Of a stretch of DNA of 64,000 bases, positions 1 through 13,440 are shown piece after piece. The position numbers and the translations under genes were made by a program. The notes below the pieces were generated by a model. It was not told the origin of the DNA, made no database searches, and saw only the letters and a program-made list of their open reading frames with translations. The stretch is from Roridomyces roridus (lineage: Eukaryota; Basidiomycota; Agaricomycetes; Agaricales; Mycenaceae), in NCBI GenBank assembly GCA_029378245.1, contig JARKIF010000014.1, forward strand, positions 434,001 through 498,000, in the 5' to 3' direction. Each line of letters opens with the position of its first letter. Positions within the stretch are counted from its first letter, which is position 1.

Positions 1-944
<944 letters not shown>

Positions 945-970
945 ACACTTGTAGTGTAACCTTTTTTGTG

Positions 971-1464
971 TCAGTCTGCGTTCCCGTTTCTCCTATCCTG
1001 CTTTCGCCTTTCGATCTGTTCAAACTGTTTCGTATCAAAGATGTGCGAAGCATGCGAGCACCAACCCATGCGGCCTTGCAATCTTTATATGCTTGGAAGT
1101 AGTCCATGCATTCCGATCGGTCATAGTTGTTCTGGTCCATGCTTTTCGTGGATAACAGAATTGTCTCGCCCGGGCATCAAGGGACCCACCATTGGAGGCT
1201 GGCTTTGGACGCAGCTTCACATGGACTACATAAGACCAAGTTGGCAACGAATTCAACGGGGAAAGCAGGTAGAACTGACTCTTTAAACTGCGACGGCTGC
1301 CGGCCTTTGAATTGTTCTTTGTAATCGAGGGGCTCGACGTTATCGTGAGGATGACCGAGCGGGGCAGGCGAGGCTGGGGGTAGTTTGGACTTTGGTTGTT
1401 CGCCTACATTGTCGTGAGGATGACCGAGCGGGGAGGGGAGTTTGGGCTTTGGTTGTTCGCCCAT
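971..1464 (-). CDS. COX23: Cox23-like twin CX9C mitochondrial protein
   Basis: Small intermembrane-space protein needed for cytochrome c oxidase assembly and imported by the Mia40 pathway. Four exons (1464-1280, 1225-1190, 1141-1066, 1024-971) give 116 residues in continuous frame, with introns of 54, 48 and 41 nt. The core has two CX9C motifs, PCEAASKASLQC and CMDYFQAYKDC, separated by MDQNNYDRSE as in yeast Cox23, and the end is a charged helix (WFEQIERRKQDRR). The start is the first true ATG (1464); an upstream in-frame stretch begins only with GTG. The N-terminal 60 residues hold a duplicated low-complexity segment not needed by the fold. Gene identity rests on the CX9C spacing and the DPCEAASK context. 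Confidence 0.85.
1341..1462 (-). repeat. Imperfect tandem duplication inside COX23
   Basis: Two copies of a roughly 52-63 bp unit (about 1341-1403 and 1410-1462) share GTGAGGATGACCGAGCGGGG and TTTGGTTGTTCGCC. In the protein this gives two copies of GEQPK(P/S)KLP...PLGHPHDNV. The copies differ by a short insertion in the first. Confidence 0.85.
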
Positions 1465-1692
1465 GATCGGCGCTCTTGCCAAAGGATCCGGAAGCGAGCC
1501 ATGATCGAACCGTTGCACTTTTTTTGCCTCCTCCACCAGGTCGCTCAGGTACGGCCTACGCTTTCATCTGACTATATTCCCTTCCACGCTGCTAGCCCGT
1601 CTGGAACTGTCTCCACCTGCGAATCTAGCCATATGCTTCACTTACGGCACACGAACCGGTACTTATATGTCTCGTTTTTCTAGACATCCACG

Positions 1693-3295
1693 ATGCCCAG
1701 CATGGATTCCGACGACAAGAAAATCCAGGTAGCGGAAAACAGCTCCCAGCCCGAGCTGCAGTACGGTGCAACTACTGCTCAGCGGCCCCCAATCGAATAC
1801 ACATCCGCCTCCGCCTTTCTTGGTAGTGTCGGACGCCGGTTCAAGAGTCTATGGACGCGGCAGTTCCTCCTATCTTTGCTGGCTGGGCAGGTCGCATCGC
1901 TGTGTATCACCTGCACTAATACCGTGACCACCGAGCTCGTCATGCGCAACTGGGCGTTGCCTACGACCCAGAACGTTTTCTTGCAAGTGTTCCCTAGTTT
2001 CAGCACGGACCTGCGACTCACTTGGCTTTAGCTACTTTGCGCTCTTTGCGATCTACACTCCTTACACCATGTATCGCTGTACGTAACTTCATCTTATCGA
2101 TGTCGTTGTACTAATTATTTGCAGACGGTCTTGGTGGATGGGCAAAGATGGTACTTCGGGATGGATGGAAATGTACGAGTTCATCTATCTCCTTATAACA
2201 CTCATTGACCTTTCCCAGATCTCATCCTGGCAGCTTGTGATGTTGAAGGAAACTTTTTGGTGGTCAAGGTGCGAGCCTCGACTTCTTTTTCAGGTGATCC
2301 TGACATCCTTTAGGCTTACGAGTACACGGACCTACTGTCCTGCATGCTTCTTGACGCGTACTTTGTTCCTCTCCAATGTTGACACCAATAACGTCTCTTT
2401 TTCAGATGGGCCATTCCGGTCTGCATGATTTTCTCGTATATATACATGCGCAAGGGGTACCATTGGAGTCAGATACTGGTGCGTAGCGGGTGTTCATCTT
2501 GAACAAGTTCTCATTGTTCTTGTAGGGTGTTCTCATCTGTATTCTGGGCTTGGGACTCCTGGTCGCCTCGGATGAACTAACGCACAAGGACTACTCCCCG
2601 CTTTCCCGAGGCAAGGGAGACGCGTTCATGGTCGCCGGCGCGACCCTTTATGGCTTCAGTGTGTTGGGACTCTTCCAAACTATACCCTTGCTGATACATT
2701 CCTGTAGCGAATGCGACGGAAGAATTTTTCGTCCGGAAACGACCTCTTTATGAAGTAGTTGGCCAGCTCGGCATGTTTGGCTTCATCATCTGTATTATTC
2801 AAGCGGCTGGCCTGGAACACGAGGGGATGAAGACCGCCACCTGGAACGGGGCGACAGTCGGACTACTTCTTGCGTACACCGTCGGCAAGTTGTCAAATCC
2901 GTCTTCCCGATATGTTCAATGAATCGGCATTAGCCATGATTATTCTGTACACGGTGGCGCCGCTACTGTACCGGATGGCATCCTCGGCATACTACAACCT
3001 CAGTTTGCTATCCTCAGACTGGTATGGTCTCATTATCGGTTTGGGTCTTTTCGTGAGTGGTTCCTGAACTGCATTATTTCCGTGCTGACGGCGTTAGCAC
3101 TACACCCCCTACTGGCTCTACTTTATCGCATTCGCTCTGGTTCTCGTTGGGCTCGTGACCTACTTCTGGCACTCGCCGCGTAAGTTGTTGGCATCTCTCT
3201 TGAAACAATATTGACGCCTTCCAGCCGAGGACCAGGGAGATCTCAACCCCCAAGCACCGGAGTATGTCAACCAGAGGAGCGACCAGGTTGTGTAG
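1693..3295 (+). CDS. SLC35F-type (DUF914) multi-pass membrane transporter
   Basis: Predicted ten-helix solute transporter of the drug/metabolite superfamily, SLC35F1/F2/F6 (DUF914) branch; the substrate cannot be read from sequence. Family landmarks in order are TTELVMRNWALPTTQ, FAIYTPYTMYR, KAYEYTDLLSCMLLD, AIPVCMIFSYIYMRKGYHW, ASDELTHKDY, NATEEFFVRKRPLYE and HYTPYW, with a hydrophilic tail after the last helix. Eight or more introns of about 45-55 nt are needed. Two of them use GC donors (1983-2031 and 2885-2933); with these the frame reads NVFFYFALF and AYTVAMIILY, matching the family, while GT alternatives break it. One junction near 2670-2707 is read as T-N where relatives often have S-N. 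Start 1693 (MPSMDSDD) is the first ATG of the conserved frame. Confidence 0.85.
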
Positions 3296-3336
3296 ATATA
3301 TTATACTATAATACATACGTGGGATGAAGGAGTGTG

Positions 3337-3921
3337 TTAAACAAAGCGATGAGGATTGTTGCGCTGTTCTTCGAGTTGTTTCTCGATTTGGCGCTGAGCT
3401 TGTTCTCGCTGGGCACGGTGCTCGGCGAGTTTCTAAAGAGGAATCAGCGCCAGTTGAAAAAAGCGACAGTTAGCTCACCGCTTTGAGCGCCTCGACGGTA
3501 GTCATGATGGAGTCCAGTGTAGACTCGGAGAATTTGGTCATCTGGTCAAGTATGAATTTATGCGCGTGGGTTGAAAGGAATCACACGAACAACGTCCTCT
3601 GCTTGCCTACCGAGCTCTTGCAGCTTGACCTTCTCTTCTTCCCACTGACGATCCCTATGTGCCTCGGGATATCCCCATGGGAGGGGCGGGGGAGGCATTC
3701 GTGCCGGAGGGGGCGGCGCCTCGACCGGTGGAGGCGGTTGCATCGGTGCAACTGGGGCACGAAGGCAATGACCAAAGTGTCGGTCTTGGTTGTAGTGGTG
3801 GTCTGCTTCGCGGTGGCGAATCCAAAGCGCTGCTGTAGCTGCGCCAGAGCACAAACCATATTGTTCTGCGAGGTCCGTGCCAGGAGTGGAAGCCGTGAGG
3901 GTACATGTAATGAGGGCGCAT
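3337..3921 (-). CDS. Membrane plus coiled-coil protein of unknown function (apparent frameshift)
   Basis: I do not recognise a named family. The reading is an N-terminus rich in His, Tyr and Pro (start MRPHYMYPHGF at 3921), one hydrophobic stretch, a proline-rich linker (PPPPVEAPPPPARMPPPP), and a charged C-terminal helix with KLAEHRAQREQAQRQIEKQ ending NPHRFV. I believe similar single-helix plus coiled-coil proteins exist in other mushrooms, but I cannot check. Two introns near the 3' end are canonical. One extra base at about 3844-3848 separates RRTIWFVL from GAATAALWIRHRE; removing it gives a continuous hydrophobic segment, so I read it as a sequence error or a real lesion. It is convergent with the transporter gene (stops 41 bp apart). 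Confidence 0.55.
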
Positions 3922-4124
3922 TGTGGGTGGAATGGAGGGATACAGCAGACCAGGCGGGCTTATTTATCCAACGGGGCGGGTTACGAGTTCCATCGGCCGG
4001 AGAGGTGTATTGCACACAAATTGCACATGAGCGAGAAAGCAAACGCGTAATAGTTTGCCGCCATCTCGCCGAGCGACGGCACTGCCAAACTATCGCCAAA
4101 GTAAAGACACGTCCACGGTCCCAT

Positions 4125-7072
4125 ATGTTATTCGAGGTCAATGTACGTGCCAGGCGTCCTCGCCGTCCCTGCCTATGTTAATCCCAGCTCCAGCGGAAGC
4201 TATTCAGTCGCTCAGAGCGAGTCAAGGGCGTCGATTTCACCCCACAGAGCCATGGCTCTTGACAGGTCTCTACAATGGCTCCGTCAACATTTATAACCAC
4301 GAGACGGGCGCAATCGTCAAGACCTTTGAGGTCTCAGAGGTTCCAGTTCGCTGCTGCAAATTCATCGCGCGCAAGAACTGGTTCGTGGCAGGCTCAGACG
4401 ACTTCCAGCTCCGTGTCTTTAATTACAACACGCACGAAAAAGTCGCCTCCTTCGAGGCCCATCCCGACTATATTAGATGTCTCGCCGTGCACCCCACCGC
4501 TTCCATCGTTCTTACCGGTAGCGACGACATGACCATCAAGGCTTGGGACTGGGACAAGGGTTGGAAGAACATCCAGGTACGTGTAATGTTATCTCTTCAT
4601 CCGGCTCAGCATCTCCAATTCTTCTCGTGCAGGTCTACGAGGGCCACACACATTTTATCATGAACCTCTCTTTCAATCCGAAAGACTCCAACACCTTCGC
4701 CTCCGCCTGTCTGGACAGGTCCGTCAAGATGTGGAGTATCGGGTCGTCCACCGCGAATTTCACCATGGATGCTCACGAAAAGGGCGTCAACTCGGTCGAT
4801 TTTTATCCCGGGAGCGACAAGCCCTACCTCGTCACGACCGGCGACGACAAGACCGTCAAAGTTTGGGACTACCTCAGCAAGAGCTGTGTCCAGACCATGG
4901 AGGGTCACACCAACAATGTTTCCTTTGCGGTTTTCCACCCGAATCTCCCCATTATCATCAGTGGAAGCGAGGATGGTACCGTCAAGATGTGGAACAGCGG
5001 CGCGTACCGGGTGGAGAACACGTTGAGTTATGCCCTTGAGAGAGCATGGTGCGTGGCGCTCCGCAAGGACGCCAACGACGTGGCATTCGGTTTTGACGAG
5101 GGTGTCGTGGTCATCAAGCTTGGCCGTGATGAACCGACTTTCAGCATGGACCCCTCAGGAAAACTCATCTTTACCCGGAATCAAGAAGTCATTTCCGGTA
5201 ATCTCCAGACCATCGAACTCCCGTCAGCGGCAGCGGATGGCTCTCGCCTTCCCTTCTCATCAAAAGAAATCGGTCACACTGAAATCTATGCCACCTCGCT
5301 CATCCACTCTCCAAACGGCCGATTCGTCACCGTTGTCGGTGACGGCGAGTATATCACATATACTGCGCTTGCTTGGCGAAACAAGTCGTTCGGCAATGGA
5401 ACCTCCTTTGCATGGGCACCTGATTCCAACACCTATGCCGTTTTGGAGAGCAGACTCAAGCTCAAGTTGTACAAGAATTTCAAAGAACGATCTGGTAATG
5501 CCATGAAGGGCGCTGGGAGCTGGTCGATAGACGGCCTTCATGGCGGCACGTTGCTTGGCGCCAGGGGCCCCGGTTTCGTTGTATTTTGGGACTGGGAATC
5601 CGGTGAGATCGTCCGGCGTATTGATGTGGACGCCAAGAATGTGAGTCGCATTGCAGTCTTTGGCTCTCCGCGTTTTCATGTTGTTTGCAGGTGATCTGGT
5701 CCGGAACCGGCTCGCTGGTGGCCATCACAGCCGACGACTCCTTCTACATTCTTCGGTTCGACCGGGACGCCTACAACAACGCATTAGCAGAAGAGATTGA
5801 GATTACTGACGAAGGGGTTGAGGAGGCGTTCGAAGTAGTGGCTGACATTTCTGAAGGGTGAGAAATTTTCAACTGTGATTGTCGCCTCTGACTCTCGTCA
5901 ACAGCGTCAAGACGGGCAAATGGATCGGCGACTGCTTCATTTACACGACCACCACAAACCGTCTTGCGTATTTTGTTGGGAATGAAACCTACAGCATTAG
6001 CCCTTTCGACACGTAAGTTCTGTATCTTGAAGGCATTTAGTTTCTTGCTGACTTTGGTAGACCCTTGTTCCTCCTCGGGTACATCCCAGCGCACAATCGT
6101 GTTTATCTAGCGGACAAGGACATGAACATCTACAGCTACGCCCTCTCCCTCGGCGTTGTCGAATACCAAACAGCTGTTCTTCGAGGGGATATGGACGCAG
6201 CCAACGAGATCTTGCCTACTCTTCCCAAAGACCAGCTGAATAAAGTGGCTCGTTTCCTCGAGGGCAAGGGTACGTATAATCATCATTTCACTGTTTCTTT
6301 TGGCTTATTCTTGCATAGACCTCAAGGAACTCGCTCTGCAAGTCACTACCGACCCAGATCACAAATTTGAACTGGCGCTGCAACTCGATGACTTGGACAC
6401 TGCTTTGGATATCGCGCGGGCTGTCCCCGAGCTTGAATCGGAGCTCAAATGGAAGTCGCTTGGGGATCGGGCTTTGGCCGTGTGGAGATTCGATCTTGCA
6501 CGCGAGTGTTTCGAAAAGGGCAATGACCTGAGTGCTTTGATGTTGTTGTTATTAGCAACTGGGGATAGAGAAGGGCTCGTTTCTCTGGCAGCAAAGGCTG
6601 GTACGTTTTCTGTCTTTTCTCCCCTATGTTATCCGCTGACCCTCTTTCTCAGTGGAGAAGGGCCAAAACAATCTGGCGTTTGCCACCTTGTTCCAGCTCG
6701 GTGATCCCAGTGCATGTGTGGACTTGTTGATCAACACGGGACGTGCTCCTGAGGCTGCTCTATTTGCACGGACATATGCGCCAAGGTTGGTCGAATTGCT
6801 GAAGCAATTATATATTTTCTAATGCGCCCCGTGTAGTCAAGCTTCAAAAGCTGTAGACGCATGGCACGCCGAGCTGGAGTCCAAGAAGCGGCCAAAAATT
6901 GCGGCGGCTGTTGCACACCCTCAAAAGAACGCCGAACTTTTCGAGGAGGGTTGGGAAAATGCGCTCGCATTGGAACAGGGGCAGGAACCTCCGAGTGAGT
7001 CTCATGAAACCACGGCTCGAAGAGGAACTAACTCGAGCAGCCAGCAACGGGGTGCTAGTGGACGCTTCATGA
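4125..7072 (+). CDS. SEC27: Coatomer subunit beta' (Sec27/COPB2), apparent frameshift near start
   Basis: Beta' subunit of the COPI coat, which binds cargo and forms the outer cage of retrograde Golgi-to-ER vesicles. The N-terminal WD40 propeller begins [20 protein letters not shown] and continues through [36 protein letters not shown] and [13 protein letters not shown]; a second beta-rich region and an alpha-solenoid follow ([18 protein letters not shown]). About nine short introns give roughly 830 residues, a normal length. Exon 1 is 4125-4142 (MLFEVN), then a GTACGT intron to 4187, then [16 protein letters not shown]. One base is missing at 4236-4238 between GVD and HPTEPW. In this essential gene that points to a base error. 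Longer upstream ATGs in the other frame would lose the conserved [12 protein letters not shown] start, so I reject them. Confidence 0.92.
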
Positions 7073-7262
7073 TCGCATAACTTGTAGGTTCGGTTCGTCG
7101 GCAGGGCGCGGGCGATTTTGAACTAGACTGTTTTGCTCTCTGTTGTTCTCTCATCGTGGATTATAATACTATTAAATCTCTGTGGCGAGATTATACTATC
7201 GAGTACATGGTATTTTACAACTTCGTAAAGTCCGGTATGAATTATACTGTCCAAAGTCTGTT

Positions 7263-10200
7263 TCAGGCCTCGACGTCAATGCCAGGCTCTGCTTGGCGAT
7301 GCTTGAACTTGCTGGTGACCTTGTGTTCGGCGTTTTCAACTGCTTCTTCCACGTTGTGGCCGAGATATGCGATTTTGCGTGCGGGACCCCACTGCATCAG
7401 TCCCCGGTGCTTTTGATGAAGCTCGTCTTTGTGGTCTATGTAGTCCTTGGCCTCGGAAAGCAGGCTGGCCTTCTTGCCATCTTGCTCACTCTCTGAGCTA
7501 CTCGAATCATCGCTCTCCTCGTCGGTAGGAGAGGTGGGTGTCGTCGACTCTTCGTCGTCTTCTGCAGCTTGCAACACTTGCATTATATCGGGAAGCTTGC
7601 TGTCGCGAAGCGCTTTGTGGTACCCACTGAGCCCAGGACAGAGGCGTACCGTGAGCTCGAGTGTTCCCAGCCGCTGCAGGCCCTCGGGCTCTCGGGCATT
7701 GACACGAGCTCGATCGAGAGCTTTGCCGGTCTTGGGCCAGACTGGCAATACCAACGTCTTTTCGTCGTCGTCGGCAACGTCCTGGAGCCACAGCGTACAA
7801 AAGGCGGGCGTCGAGTCGGGTCCGAGTGCATGACGTCGAAATTCCACGACCATGCACTCGCCGAATTTCCGCTGTACCGTGAGCCGAACCTGCCTATTGC
7901 GCTTCTGCGTCCAACCACCGTCGGGATTCGCATAGAGCTTAGCTTTGGAGCTGAGCGTGCGAAGGACTAGGCGGCAAGATTTGAGATCCGAAGGAAGTGC
8001 TTCCCCCTCCCGCGCATGCGGCTGGATATCAAGCGTGCCGACGTCCCAGCTGAGCAGGGAGCGTGGGAGCTGCGCTTGCACACTCCGGAAAACCAATGAA
8101 ATCTGTACGCGGCCGTAGCCAATTCCACCGGTGAGTGGGAATGATTCTGATACGTGTGAGCGCTCCTTGAAAAGGGTCCGCAGAGGCAGATTAACGACGC
8201 CGATGAGCGCGTCTGCCTCATGCAGTCTTGAGTCTCGCACAGCGAGGATTAAAGATGTGGTACGCCAGTCCTTGATAAAGCGCTCCGTGCTGGCACCAAA
8301 CTAGTGGCCGTAAATGATCAAGTTGGATTGAATAGAAAATTGTTACTTACGAATGGCTTATTGGACTTTAATTTGGTCCGAGTCTTGTAAACAGCCTGGT
8401 GATTGAGGAGGAGAGTGCAGTATGCACTCGGTAGATCATCGCCCTCTTCGTCCTCGGTCTCGTCGGACGCGGAGGCTTTGCGAGTCTGTTGCACCTCGAG
8501 CCCGCGAATCTGTTCAATGTAGATGTAGAGCAGCCCAGAAGGCCATTGGTCCCTCGGGGGCAGGTCTGCGATGAATTGATTGGCGCGATCTTTCAAGGCA
8601 GCCTTTTTGTGCTCTTGAAACTCTTCCTGAGCATTGGAGAGCGTCTCGGTCTCTCGCAGCTCGCGTTTGACTTGGTGCTCGACCTCGCCGATAAATTTGT
8701 CGATGCTTTCCCCCTTTTCTTGCAGATGCTGCTCCAGAGTCGTCTTTCCAAAATAACCACACTCCCATTCGAGTTCACCCGGGCAAGGCTTCCCGTCGAT
8801 ATCTGTGAGCCGATCTGTGCGGGCCGAGATCTTGTTCTGCGTAGCCGAGTCGTTCAGGATATCGTGCAAATTTAACTCGACGGTTCCAAGGAGGTCATCG
8901 GCTGCGCCCCGGTCTGAAAGCGGTCAATTGAAAGAAGCGTGAGCCGTGTTGGACCTGAGAACGTACCCGAGTCCCAGATCTGGAGCCTCAGACGCTCCTT
9001 GGCGTTCAGCTCTGAGGAACCAACAAGAAGGGTCGCTACTTCTCCCCAGTGAGGGTTGCCTTCGTTCTCGATGATTCTAGGGCGCGACGTTTGAGAAAGG
9101 AACGGAAAGAGTGCAGGGTTGAGTTACCTGCTCGACCAAATCGGTTTTCCCCGTTTTCCCCAGCCAATAGTGACATAGGGATCACCCCTTTTCTCTTCAT
9201 TAGATTCCCAGAATTTTCCAGCATCGCCGTTCCTGAACCCTTTGGCGCTTTTGACGACAATGAAAATGACCCCAATGCTCAATGTGTCCATCTGCTCCTG
9301 GCCGCTCAACATGGTCTTCAAATCCAAACTCAGGCTTTGAGGAGCAATATATGCTCCCACGGCCGCATCTATCGCTTCTTGGATCCAACCCGAAAGTCCG
9401 GGCACATCCATGACATTGAGGAAACTCTTGGCCAATGGCGTACAGTTGAGAGTTACTTTTGGATGGCCAAGAAGCGTCAAGGTCATGGCAGACAGGAAAG
9501 GGGGATTCGGCATGAGCTGGACGCGCATGCGGACTGTCATTAAATTCCCGTGAGCTCGACCCACACAGGAATGATGACCCCGCCAGAGATGGAGAACTCC
9601 ATCAGCATATGCGGATTTCCCGAGCGATCTTTGAGCTTCCTCCCAGTCTCCTTTGCGCGGTATGCCATGGCGACCTCGAGGTTAACAAAGTCTCCTTCGT
9701 CTTCTGATGTGCGGCCGGAGTCCAGGGACCGCATACCAAGGATGCGAATGGCCTCTGAGCCTTGGCCAATATCTGCCACACGAACTCCTTGGATGAGTTT
9801 CGGGAGGGAAGCCTGGTAGCAGGATGAGCATCTTGTCTGTAGACTTATGGAAAAAGTGATGACCTTTAGCGCGTCCTCAAGCATGTCGGCAATCGAGATG
9901 AACAGGGACGGGTTGACGATCGGCCAGAGGGCATGGAGAAATGCGTTGAGCCACAGCGCAGTCTCTGGCGATTCAGACTGCTTGTGAAGTTGCGTGTCCT
10001 CGCCTTTGAGCTGTATCTGGGGCACACGGGGATTCCAGAAGTGCAGGACACATGTCGCAGCGACTAGCGGGGCAAACAGTAAGAATGGGACAGCCCAGGC
10101 GGCGCCAAGAAAGTAGGAGAAGATCAGAATGGCCGACGAAGCGGACAGAGTTGCAAGTGCAGCAATGTATGCTGCTCGAATCTTTGTTTCGCGGACATTG

Positions 10201-10361
10201 TCGGATGCCTCGAACTTGTGAGATTCCACATCCACCACGCGACTCATACCGGCGTCGTTTTGTGGAGGTTGTTCTTGAGGAACGCTCTGCAGCTCGTCCG
10301 AGTCGTTGTCGTGAAGAGAGATATGGGTATGCGTTACGGGGTCTTCGACTGTGTGGTCCAT
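7263..10361 (-). CDS. MUG190: Mug190-type SMP/C2 domain membrane protein (one apparent frameshift)
   Basis: Tricalbin/extended-synaptotagmin-like protein expected to tether the ER to other membranes and move lipids. In order: acidic cytosolic N-terminus from MDHTVEDPV; a long hydrophobic hairpin (AAYIAALATLSASSAILIF onward); an SMP-like lipid-binding domain (ALWLNAFLHALWPIVNP); a first C2 domain (GVIFIVVKSAKGF, DPYVTIGWG); a charged linker; a second C2-like domain (LLYIYIEQIRGL, ADALIGVVNLPL); and an acidic serine-rich tail. I chose the ATG at 10361 because the open frame further upstream has only GTG. Introns are short and canonical, for example between SNKPF and FGAST. At about 9538-9545 one A seems missing: VELTG must continue as NLMTVRMRV. 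The Mug190 name is by overall domain pattern; substrate and contact site are unknown. Confidence 0.8.
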
Positions 10362-10954
10362 GAGTGTAGTAAAGCAGAGAGTGTGCTCCAGCACGCGTGG
10401 AGCAGCAGGAAACTCACGTAACTTGGAGACCTCGCACCGATGACCTCAGGTGGCGGGTAAATGCACGTGACGCTGCATCAGTGGCTGTGATGTTTGTTTG
10501 GTATATAAACCCTCGACTGAGGAACGGTTCTTCACTCATTTCATGATCCGCCTATTGTCCCCTTGCGATTTTTCTACTCACAGTGGTTAATACCCGTCGC
10601 AGGAGTCTACCGCGAGATCTCAGAGCCACTGTCGGGCCTCAGCTGGAGCCCACTCTATCTGCTATTTGGAGTGCTGTTCCTTACCAGAGGTCCCATATTT
10701 TTACATACCATATCTTCCCTCTTACACGTGTATTCTGCCGCCGGCCTTGACTCCCTCCAATCCTATTCCACAAAATGCAATGGTGTGAGGTCCTCCCGGA
10801 CCATGTGCACCAGCCCTGCGAAATTTGTGTCAAGCAATCTTCCCCCGTCTCGCAATCGGCTTTTGCGCTTCTCGGTAGACGTGAGTAGCGCGAGCCGGCA
10901 AGCGCAATACATATATATCAGCCCAGATGCATTCTCGCCTCAGCGCTGGCTGTG
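10362..10954. promoter_or_regulatory. Divergent intergenic region with a TATA box
   Basis: Lies between the minus-strand Mug190-like gene and the plus-strand Zn2Cys6 regulator. A clear TATATAA at 10502-10508 faces the regulator, but it sits about 450 bp upstream of its ATG, so the regulator probably has a long or spliced 5' leader. No coding similarity was seen in the interval, although an open frame of 130 codons (10563-10955) crosses it. Confidence 0.4.
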
Positions 10955-13293
10955 ATGGACCATTCTCCATCCTTTTCCTTCCAGGCAGGCTACGAGCATC
11001 CAGGCCAGCACGAGGACGATGCCGACACCAAATCTGTGGCCTCCAAGAGCTCCAAGCGCAAGAGACTAGCCAAGGCACGCTCAGTTCTATCGGCCCCTTC
11101 CTGCTCTTATTTTTTTTCAGGCCTGTAACGCGTGCCACCGCGCAAAGAGGCGCTGCGATGGCACGGGTCCGTTTCTTTTCGCTGCTCGTTTTTCCTCGCT
11201 CACCCAGTCTGCAGCACCATGTAGCAACTGGTACCCACGTATCCCTATCCTTGCATGTTGTTGTTTGAATTGAATCACCAGCTACTTCGCGTCCAAGCCG
11301 TGCGAGTACACAGACGCGTCTGGCCGCCCTGTTCCACCTCCTCATAGCGGCCAACCCGACGGGTCCAAGGCCCCGCGCAGCAGCTCTGCGCGTTCGAGGA
11401 GTTATGGAGAAGAAACACAGTCTCTTCCTTCGACCTCTCACGTCCTGCTTGACACGGAAACGATGCAGTCACGCAAACGGGTCAAGAGTGAGCAGCATTC
11501 CCCGGAACCTGCGGCCCCGGTTTTGGACCACGGACTCACGCGGGAGCTCACGAATTGTAGGTTAAATGAAATCTCGTGGCTGTCTCTTCTAATTTCTCTA
11601 CATAGTATTCTTTACCCATTGTCACCCTGTCCGTGATGTAATTCACCGACCCAGTTTCGCGACCGCTCTGTCCCATCGGCATGTGCCGTCATATCTCTTG
11701 TATGCAATCTGCGCTCTCGCGGCACCTCTGTCCCGTCAACCGCGCCTTCGCACGAGTCCCCCTCGTCTGGCAGGCAAGCCCTTTGCTCGGGAGGCTGCGT
11801 CTCTAATGTTCGATGGCTCGGGGCGCCTGCTTTGCGGTGCAGACTTGTTCACAGCGCAAGCTTTGTGTCTGCTAGCGGCCCACGACCATGTGATCAACGC
11901 CCCTGGCAAGTCACGGTACCGAGGTGTGTATGTTCCCACCACCAACATTTATTACTTGCCATTCACACGCCAAGATCTGGCTCTGCAAATTGTACAGACG
12001 CTGGGTCTCCACGACTCTGATCCGGCCCTGCCTGTTCCCACCGCAGAACGCATACAGGCTTCCATAGAGCGCGAGTCCGTCCGCCGCATTTTCTGGGTGG
12101 GGATTCATCTCATGGATCTACATTTTTCCGTATATGCGCACACTCCGCCGCCTCCTCTCAGCGATGCCCAAACGCGCCTACGTCTCCCGGCAGATGAAAC
12201 CAGCTTTGAGCTACAGGTCCAGTCTACTTTGCCTGGTATGTGTCTGCTTGTCATGTTTTTTCTCGTTGACCAGGTGCTCAGAGTATCTGTATCTACCTCG
12301 TGCATCTGAACTGGGACATCTAATACGAATCATGACCGTATTTGCGCAAATCGAGCAACTGGGCGACCGTGTGTATGTCAGGGTTTTTCTGTGTTTTATT
12401 GACTCGGACTGTAGGTTCCAGTCCAGAAGCTTTTGCCGAGTTGGAGAGGCGCGGAGAGGTGCGCTCGCCGAGTCCTGTCTGCTTTCCATTCCGAATCTTT
12501 TGAGCCAGGAGTGGGTGTCCAATCTCCCGGACCATCTACGGTTTTCAGAGTCGAACCTCCAAGTGCAAAAATCCATGTTCGAGACCAGCTCCAATACCGG
12601 TGCATGGTGCTTTTGCTGCATGCACGTGTATCATGCTAGCTTTGCGCTCGCGCTGCATGCTGTGCGTTGTCTCATGAACCGTCGAATTCAGGCATTGACC
12701 ACTCGATCAGGGTAGAAACCTCTTCAAGTCTTCTCCGAAGCCGAGGCCTCAGTGGGCTGTAACGCGGCTGGATATGATCATGAATATGCTTGGTGATAGA
12801 GCAAAGAATACGTGGATGCTAGGTAGGGTATCGTATCCTTGCCTCACATCTCCTAACTAGCTCACAGTGGGCACTGTTCTATGGGTACACAGCTATTTCC
12901 CCGACCTGACTTTGGTGCACTGAAACGAAAGGCTTGTAGACGCAGGTCAAGTACTGCCACCAGGACGATGACCGAATTCGGGAATGGTGCAACGAGCACG
13001 AAGAACTCTGGGGAACCCGCATACTGGATTCCGCTGCGTATCGGTCCCTGAGTAGCGGACCAATTTCGCCGACGTATTCCATGGGCCGGTCGCTCGACGA
13101 GTTGAGGTTGCATAACCCGAGGAGCGACTGGTCGAATGCCGGCCTCGCAGGCAGCTCTGGAGACGGCATGAATAGGCGCAAAGGCGCAGAGTCTCTCCCT
13201 TCGCTCAAGTCCAGCGGCCTTTTGGACTGGAAGTCAGAGCCAACGACTTCGATGCCTGTGGGGCTTCAGTGGTTGGCCAAAGAACCCCGATAA
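10955..13293 (+). CDS. Zn2Cys6 fungal-specific transcription factor
   Basis: Nuclear DNA-binding regulator of unknown target. The binuclear zinc cluster is CNACHRAKRRC then CSNC and KPC, that is C-x2-C-x6-C-x5-C-x2-C-x6-C, interrupted by two introns and preceded by a basic KRKRLAK. A serine-rich linker with a KRVKSEQH basic patch follows. The fungal_trans middle homology region begins near FFTHCHPVRDVIHRPSF and includes LLYAICALAAPLS, ADLFTAQALCLLAAHD and RRIFWVGIHLMDLHFS. The tail is rich in Ser, Asn and Gly, ending GLQWLAKEPR. Start MDHSPSFSFQ at 10955. The donor after KRLAK is either a GC site or a GT nine bases later (adding A-R-S); both keep the frame. Exons between 12230 and 13000 are the least certain. 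Confidence 0.8.
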
Positions 13294-13440
13294 TGGTTTC
13301 AGTTAGCTTCGATTTAGTTAGTATATTGTCCTCGTTGTTCTATAGTTTAGTATTCGTAGTTTTAACGTACATACATCGGTGTCTGTGAATTAATGCGTAA
13401 AAAGGGTCTGGTATCGTGTGCTGTGCGCCTGCAGAAGAAA

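Noticed and set aside
3483..4181. 232-codon plus-strand open frame
   Set aside because: It is antisense to the small membrane protein and runs into the Sec27 start; composition is that of a shadow.
11066..11110. A fourth GC-AG intron in the Zn2Cys6 gene
   Set aside because: A GT donor nine bases downstream (GTTCTA) also keeps the frame, so the GC donor is not required.
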